A stretch of DNA of 64,000 bases from Sciurus carolinensis (lineage: Eukaryota > Chordata > Mammalia > Rodentia > Sciuridae). Position numbers and translations under genes: made by a program. Shown piece after piece: positions 58,444 to 64,000 of the stretch (the stretch's first letter is position 1; each line of letters begins with the position of its first letter). The notes under the pieces are model-generated. The model did no database searches. It saw only the letters and a list, made by a program, of their open reading frames with translations, and had not been told where the DNA came from. The DNA lies in assembly GCF_902686445.1 (NCBI RefSeq), contig NW_025920103.1, forward strand, positions 4,138,783 through 4,202,782. Reading direction: 5' to 3'.

Positions 58444-58560
58444 GTGGGTAGTGTTATGGTTCAGTGGAGCAGCACTTGCCTGGCATGTGTGAGGCTCTGG
58501 TTCAATCCTCAGCACTGCATAAAAATAAAAGTAAAATAAATAAAGGTCCACTGACAACTG
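58444..58560 (+). mobile_element. ID SINE, plus strand
   Basis: 'gtgttatggttcagtggagc', GCACTTGCCTGGCATGTGTG, GGTTCAATCCTCAGCACTGC, then ATAAAAATAAAAG...AAATAAAGGTCCACTG: the standard squirrel-family ID layout and tail. Confidence 0.9.
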
Positions 58561-59589
58561 AGAAAATAGATTTTTGTTAACAAGTCAGAGATCAGTCATC
58601 AGTCGGGGTTCCCAGTTGAGTTGTGAGCTGTGACGGAGCAAGGAATTAGCATCTGACACCTCTTCATGGAAGAGCCTGTTGCAATAATGGCTCTGTGAAT
58701 TGTTGGTTTTTCTAGTAAGGAACCAGCACTTCTCTCCTGCCTAAAATTGACACGGCAGAAGTGAAGATCTCTCTGTTGACCTGGGCTGTGTTTGCACAGG
58801 CACTCAGTTTTCATTGTCTAAAATTCCTTCAAGGCAATGCCTTTCTGTTGCCAGGCCTGTCGAGAGCCTTCCCACACCTTAGCTCAGGATCCAGCCCTTT
58901 CACAGGAGAGGAGATGCCTGCACTCACAGAAGGATGTGACAGCAGCTCTGTTTGCGCTTCTGTCCTGAAAACAGAGACATAGTATAAATCCAACTACCAA
59001 GTGACAACAACTCTCAGAGCTAGCCAGCACTGACCCCAGGTCATGCAGGTGTGTGACAGCAGGATTCTGTCTCACCAGGTCTGATTTTTGTGTGATATCT
59101 GGCCTCTTTGTCCCTGATCATTGCTAGAGCCAGTCCTGGGTGCCTCTGCATCTTTGGACTGGATGCTCCCCCTGATCTCTTCCACTAGGTGCTGCCCTGT
59201 CCCTGGCTCACTCCTCACTGACCCCTGTTGCTCAGTGTTCTGTGGTGAACCTGCCCAAATCCACATCACTTCCCACATGATGTGAAGCATGTCTTTGTTA
59301 GAGGTTCTGATTCCTTCTGTAAACTGGATCAAATGCTTTCTGCTCTCACCCAGTGCTGCAGAGGTGCATCATGGAGACTTTGCAGAGCTGAAGTTGGTAT
59401 TCCTGAAAGATGGTTCAGTGGAGTGAGGGACACTGTCTCCTATGAGACACATCCTGCAGGGCTCCCAGCAGGCATGCCCTCTTATCTTTCACTTATTTAG
59501 AGATGCACAGGGACCCATCACAATATGTGTGCCTTGTTTCAGCTGAAAGTAGTTTTGTGGCAGACAGTCTTTTTTCTTTACAAAAATTT
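58561..59589. other. Intron 2 continued; nothing recognised
   Basis: Unique sequence. Several short open frames without similarity. Confidence 0.45.
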
Positions 59590-59800
59590 TGTGTTTTCTA
59601 TTTTTGAGGTGGACTCTCCAGGTTTTACACAGGCTGGCCTGAGCCCTCCTCCCTACTCAGTCCCTCAATAGCTGAGACAAGATGTGCTTCCAGGGCTGGG
59701 GAGATAGCTCAGTTGGTAGAGTGCTTGCCTTGTGTGCACAAGGCCCTGGGTTCGATCCCCAGTACCACGAAAAAAAATGTGCCTCCACACCCAGCTGTCT
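59590..59800 (-). mobile_element. B1-type SINE, minus strand, split by a tRNA-derived SINE
   Basis: The left piece (59,590-59,681) carries an antisense B1 body ('cacaggctggcctgagccct'). The right piece (59,788-59,800) holds the antisense B1 start ('cacccagctg'). The two parts are separated by a tRNA-derived SINE with its own target-site duplication. Confidence 0.65.
59693..59776 (+). mobile_element. tRNA-derived SINE (ID/B2-like) nested in B1
   Basis: GGGGAGATAGCTCAGTTGGT (A box) ... GGCCCTGGGTTCGATCCCCA (B box) ... poly-A. Target-site duplication ATGTGCTTCCA (59,682-59,692) / ATGTGCCTCCA (59,777-59,787), 10 of 11 matching. It is well preserved and resembles a tRNA gene, but the poly-A tail and duplication mark it as a SINE. 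Confidence 0.85.
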
Positions 59801-60432
59801 CTCTTTTTAGCCCTTCTGTCCACCCATGGGTTTTTATTTCCTTTACCACCTTCTAATTCCTCACATAATCCACACAAACATACCCAGGATAAAGCCTTCA
59901 GGATCACTAGAAGACTGTAAGGGACACAGTTTGAATATTGACTTGAGGCTTCTTGAAATAACTTCCTGACAGATAGCTCTTCCCTGAGGGAACCTGGGGG
60001 TGATGCTAACAAAGGGGAAGCAGTTCTCAGAAGAAATATGATAATTCTGTAACACTTATGGAATTTGTTTCTGGGATGGCTTTTGGAGGGTGCTTTGCTG
60101 TCCCTGGGGTATTTCTGGTGCGGGCAGGAGGAACACAGTTCACACAGAAAGTAGAGCACCTACTTCATGCTATGACCTGGCATTAGGACAGGAGTTCTCC
60201 TAGCCCAAGACCTGACATCACAACTCAAGAGTCACATGTCCTGGGGATACTCCAGATCAGTAAGAAATAGATGACCAGAGACCCACTCTGGTTGCATGAA
60301 GGGCAGACAGCAGGGATGTGCAAGGTGGAAAGCTGGCAACGGGTTTCACAGCAATGCTTAATATGGCCTTCCTCTGTTGACCCACTTCAGGATGAGACCA
60401 CTTTCCCACCTGTCCTTATGTTTTATCCACAG
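59801..60432. other. End of intron 2; nothing recognised
   Basis: Unique sequence leading to the exon 3 acceptor (TTTTATCCACAG, 60,421-60,432). Confidence 0.45.
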
Positions 60433-60688
60433 GCTCCCTGAGAACTATTTCCACAGCCCATCAGGAGCCCTGCTCCTCCCTAGCTGAACTGACACTCTCA
60501 TGGCAGCAGCACCTCCAAGAACAAAGATGCTCTGCCCTGCCACACCACAGTCAGCCTACACTGCTGACAGGAAACCACCCTGAGTGGGAAGAAGCACAGT
60601 CCACCTGATCCTCCAGAGCACCACAGCAGCACCTCCATCCATACCTCCACTTGGACCAGTGCATGACCCATGGAGCAGAGAGTGCAAG
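60433..60688 (+). pseudogene. GAB-like exon 3 (linker after PH domain), with stop
   Basis: Begins after TTTTATCCACAG and ends at AAG|GTAGGG. Joined in phase to exon 2, it reads (G)SLRTISTAHQEPCSSLAEL, then SALPHHSQPTL, a TGA at 60,606-60,608, and after it LHPYLHLDQCMTHGAESAR. The order SLRN..SSPAEL..SAPSHSSQPTL..YLYLHQC..EN/SAR is that of GAB2/GAB4. Several short deletions relative to the family are apparent. Confidence 0.8.
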
Positions 60689-60710
60689 GTAGGGATGACC
60701 ATCACCCCAT

Positions 60711-61031
60711 GACCACAGCAGCCAGGGCTCTTGTGCCCCTGCTTAGAACTGAAAAATGTGACAAGTCTGGTCCAGTAACCACACCAGGCCAGGGACTCCT
60801 GTGCTCCTGTTGTAGACCTATAAGATGAGAAAAACAAGGTGTGGTGACTACACCAGACCAGGGGCTCCTGTGCCCCTGCCTAGGAGCTGTATGCTAAGAC
60901 AGGCATTTTTCCATGTCCACACCAAGCCAGGGGCTCCTGTGTCCCTGCTTTAGAGCTTCAAGTTAAGACAATCTTTCTCCAGTGACCATACCAGCCCAGG
61001 GGCTCCTGTGCTCCTGCTTTATATCTGTAAG
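60711..61031 (+). repeat. 69-bp minisatellite, five copies
   Basis: The CCAGGGGCTCCTGTG core recurs at 60,722, 60,789, 60,858, 60,927 and 60,996 (spacing 67, 69, 69, 69). Each is followed by a CCTGCTTTAGA-type segment and a less conserved linker. It starts about 20 bp after GAB-like exon 3. Confidence 0.9.
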
Positions 61032-61325
61032 GACAGGAGTGAGCACCTCTCTTTAGATAAGCACACAGGAAAGGTGATCTATTATAACCCTTACAGTCCT
61101 TGACAATAGCAAGTGAAGATCAGTTTCCAGAGAAACTTCCCATTGTCAAGAATCACAAACAGGCCTGGTGTTTCAGAACTGAACACAGACCTGCTGACTG
61201 ACCCTGTGCTGTGGAACCAGACTTGCCTTGCTTCTGCTCCAAGGCTTTGCCATTCCGTGAGCTGACTGCTGTCCATGAGCTGATCAGATGGAACTTGGTT
61301 AAAATTAAATGTTATTTAATTTCTT

Positions 61326-61585
61326 TCCAGGCACAATAGCATGTGTCTGACTTCCCAGAGGCTTAGGAGGCTGAAGTAGGATGATGGCAAGTTTGAAACC
61401 AGCTTCAGCAACTGAGCAAGTCCTTAAGCAACTTAGTGAGACAATGTCTCAAAATAAAACATAAACAGAGGTCTGGGAAATGTAGCTCTATGGTTATGCA
61501 TCACTGGGCAAAATCCATGGTACCAACAAATAAAATACCATAACATAAAATGACATAATATACCATAAAATAAAATAAAATCCGG
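61326..61585 (+). mobile_element. MEN-type (B1 + ID) SINE with A-rich tail
   Basis: 'aggcacaatagcatgtgtct', 'gaggcttaggaggctgaagt', 'cagcttcagcaactgagcaa', 'cttagtgagacaatgtctca' (B1), then 'ggtctgggaaatgtagctct' (ID half) and a long (TAAAA)n-like tail to about 61,585. Confidence 0.85.
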
Positions 61586-61923
61586 AGCCTCAGTCACACT
61601 TGAAGCACTCAGTGCCACATGAGGCTTGTCCCATCTTCATAGACACTCTGGGCAGGGACTCAGCCTGGAGCAGGCATCTGTTTTCCAGCCCCACCTGCCC
61701 CTCACATGACTGCACCTGTAGCCTGCACACATGTACATTGCCTTCTATTCCCATTGTTTGGGCAATCAACAGTATGAAGCTCTTGGCCCTGTCCAGGCTG
61801 GCTCCACTTTGTTCCCAGAGCCAGCAGATCACATGCCATGCTCCTCACTAGTTAAGATAGAAATACCTAATCATGTTACAAAGAGTATGGAAAATACAGG
61901 TGGCTCTCTTCATGATGTATATA

Positions 61924-62160
61924 TCCTCTGCTATACTCTCTGTAGGGCATGGCCTGTCCACCTGTCTGTCATTCATCTATCATGTGTCCTAGGTCCTATC
62001 TTCCCAGAGCAGTAACATTAACTTAAAACCCATAATACCAGGCAGAAAGTTTCTGTTTCTCTGAGAGATCATAGAAACTAGCTAGAGTGGTGGCCACAAC
62101 ATCATCTTCAGTTACTGAAAGGGCTTGGGGAGAAGGATCTCAAGTCCAAGGCCAGCTTCA
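61924..62160 (+). repeat. Left arm of a large inverted duplication
   Basis: From 'tcctctgctatactctctgt' through 'cataataccaggcagaaagt' to 'aagggcttggggagaaggat' and into a short B1-like piece ('ggatctcaag...cagcttcagcaac'). Its reverse complement lies at 63,365-63,604 with only a few mismatches visible. Confidence 0.92.
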
Positions 62161-63277
62161 GCAACCCCAGCCCTTCTTGTTTTAGTGATTATTATTTATT
62201 CTTTTGAGAATAGAGTGCATTTTAACACACTCAATCTCACTTTAGCCAGCCAAATCCTGGGCCTTGCTCTCACTTTACAGATAGCAGTGGCCAGGGCGGG
62301 ACATGCTCTGCTGCATCTTGGCCTCTGGTTGGGGTTACTGGCTTTCATAGCAAGGCCTGCAGTTCATATTTGGTCTCATTTTACTAATTTCTTTTAAGAC
62401 AGGGGCTCACTGTTGCCAAGACTGGGCTGGGCTTTGCAGTCCTCTGTATCAGCCTCTTGAGTAAGTGGATTACAAGCACACATCACTGAGGCTGGTTCAG
62501 ACTCTGTCTCCCAAGGCTGCCTGAAGGACCTGGGCACTTTCCTTATGAGGGTGCACACATCATCCTCTATCACTCCCAGGGACAGGAGCTTAGTCCAGGA
62601 AGAGAGGGCCAGAAAGTCAAGGCCCCTAGGCTAGGCAGCTGCAGGACTGAAGGCAACTCCCTGGTTCTCTTCAGGGGGTCAGTAGGTCTTCTGGTCAGTC
62701 ACAGTGGGGTCCAGATTCAGGTTCTGACATTGCCTTTGTTCACTTTGTTAACTCCTTGTCCTCCTGTCTACTCATTTCCAGAATGGGAACAGCTAATGCA
62801 AGGCTTGCCAAGGAGCATCAATAGGTTGGGACAGATCAGTCCTGTTTACTGCTGTTCTCCTCAGGCTGTATCCCCTCCCACTAGAGAATATCAGGTCTTA
62901 AAATCACATTTCTCTACAAGGTACTCAACATTTATGCCTTGAAACTAATGTGCACATGATGCTCCTGAGGCTCTTGTGGGATGCTTCTTCTGAAAGAGTT
63001 AGCTGGGGATCCTGAGATCCCACCTTCCCTAGGAGCTGCAGACACCACTGTTCAGCTTGTTGCAGATCACACCTGGCACAGATGGCCCAATACAATGTTG
63101 GCACTGCATGACCTCACTTCTGGGATTCTGCTCATGAATCATAGAAGGGACAAGCCAGTGATCCTGCAGGACCCAATATGTTTGCTTCCTCTATAAATCT
63201 CTCTTCATCTTCCCAGCTGGAATTCACCTCTCTGGATTATCCTAGCTAGGTTTGAGAAGCTAGTGATCAAAACTAAC
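62161..63277. other. Spacer between inverted arms; nothing recognised
   Basis: Unique sequence of about 1.1 kb. The only repeat sensed is a weak antisense SINE-like piece at about 62,395-62,500 ('gacaggggctcactgttgcc', 'cagcctcttgagtaagtgga'). Confidence 0.5.
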
Positions 63278-63405
63278 ATCTTGTGCATGCTATGCAAGCA
63301 CTCTATTGCTGAACCACACCCAAGCCCTTTTTTCTTTTAGTAGGAGAGGGGGTCTCACTAAGTTGCTGAAGTTGGCATTGAACTTGAGATCCTCCTCCCC
63401 AAGCC
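63278..63405 (-). mobile_element. MEN-type SINE piece, minus strand, entering the right inverted arm
   Basis: Antisense ID part ('atgcaagcactctattgctg', 'aaccacacccaagccc') followed by an antisense B1 part ('gggggtctcactaagttgct', 'gaacttgagatcctcctccc'). The B1 head is missing: the SINE joins the unique part of the inverted arm at about 63,400. The left arm contains the same fused junction. Confidence 0.7.
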
Positions 63406-63604
63406 CTTTCAGTAACTGAAGATGATGTTGTGGCCACCACTCTAGCTAGTTTCTATGATCTCTCAGAGAAATAGAAACTTTCTGCCTGGTATTATGGGTT
63501 TTAAGTTAATGTTACTGCTCTGGGAAGACAGGACCCAGGACACATGATAGATGAATGACAGACAGGTGGACAGGCCATGCCCTACAGAGAGTGTAGCAGA
63601 GGAC
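63365..63604 (-). repeat. Right arm of the large inverted duplication
   Basis: Reverse complement of 61,924-62,160; see that entry. Includes 'tggtattatgggttttaagt' and 'gacaggtggacaggccatgc'. Confidence 0.92.
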
Positions 63605-64000
63605 ATGTAGCTACCTGCAGCTGGGAAAGCATTGTAGGTCCATGTTCTCAGTCTTACAGGGTTGACAGCTACACCAGTGAGGTAGGAGATATAAAGGTAG
63701 TCTACAAGGCTATAAAATTAAGAAAACACACTAGGATATGGGTGTTTGGGAAGGTAGTTCAGCTTTGAAAACTACATATTCTTTGGAGAAACAAGAAAGC
63801 CAGAGCCAGAAAAAGCAAGACCATGGAAACCAGACTCTCTAAGGCAGGGCGGTAGTTCATCCTGCTCCAGAACCAAGTGAAGAAACTTCCCTGATGGCAG
63901 GCACAGATTCCAGGTGTTGAGGAACAGGCACATGTGCAGGAGAGTTACTAAATGCAGTCACCTTTACTTCAAAAGTTAAACATCACATCATGAGGGGCAG
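63605..64000. other. Intergenic or intronic, nothing recognised
   Basis: Unique sequence to the window end; no exon resembling GAB exon 4 was seen. Confidence 0.45.

Larger units (their letters stand above)
51458..60688 (+). pseudogene. GAB4: GAB-family docking protein pseudogene, exons 1-3 (GAB4-like)
   Basis: GAB proteins are membrane-recruited scaffolds with an N-terminal PH domain that link receptor tyrosine kinases to SHP2, PI3K and GRB2. Three separated blocks encode, in order, the PH-domain start (HTGWLRKLPPENKLR), the rest of the PH domain (FDIKTSKRTFYLVAET, VQSICQVC) and the serine-rich linker (SLRT...LHPYLHLDQC). Each has a GT donor or AG acceptor where needed, and exon phases agree (exon 1/2 phase 0, exon 2/3 phase 1). 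Stops at 55,379-55,381 (replacing the usual Trp of the final PH helix) and 60,606-60,608, plus loss of about four codons at the exon 2 start, show that it is dead. Introns remain, so it is not a retrocopy. The short first intron and the decay favour GAB4 over GAB2; the paralogue is inferred. Later exons were not found in the window. Confidence 0.75.

Noticed and set aside
59696..59768. Possible tRNA gene (good A and B boxes)
   Set aside because: A poly-A tail and an 11-bp target-site duplication show it is a tRNA-derived SINE.

Overview
This is nuclear DNA from a rodent of the squirrel family, inferred from its interspersed repeats. They include 7SL-B1 heads fused to tRNA-derived ID tails (MEN-type SINEs), free ID SINEs whose tails run into the typical AT-rich 'ataaataaa' ending, and two rodent L1 lineages. 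There are no bacterial genes and no intact long protein-coding gene. All long open frames fall in a tandem repeat or a decayed transposon.

Layout. 1-19,850 is ordinary intergenic sequence: SINEs, an LTR on the minus strand (3307-3829), a decayed ERV-L type provirus on the plus strand (about 4560-7400: protease, RNase H, integrase and dUTPase-like remnants, then an LTR), a MIR, old L1M pieces, a short young-type L1 tail insertion (12,681-12,955) and a MER20-type DNA transposon. 19,853-40,529 is one tandem array of about 20.7 kb built from degenerate 6-7 bp CAGAG-containing units. Its repeat strand flips seven times, giving eight blocks. It carries higher-order repeats and two copies of one hairpin junction 2737 bp apart. 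It is bounded by an ID SINE on the left and by a (CT)n tract plus an AATAAA-bearing segment on the right.

40,680-43,868 is unique sequence that I cannot assign. 43,882-49,733 is a near full-length L1 with two tandem 5' promoter monomers, broken ORF1 and ORF2, and target-site duplications. Its ORF2 ends abruptly and joins a telomere-like TTAGGG/TTTAGGG stretch that leads into the 3'UTR. The insertion at 12.7-13.0 kb carries the same telomere-like segment and 3'UTR, so this chimeric tail has been copied at least twice.

51,458-60,688 holds three exons of a decayed GAB-family docking-protein gene (PH domain plus following linker). Splice sites and exon phases are preserved, but there are two in-frame stops. 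It is a multi-exon, unprocessed pseudogene, most likely GAB4. Its introns contain SINEs, a MaLR LTR and a minus-strand L1. Downstream lie a 69-bp minisatellite and a 1.2-kb-spaced inverted duplication with arms of about 235 bp.

The most unusual features are the strand-switching array, the telomere-tailed L1 lineage and the GAB pseudogene.
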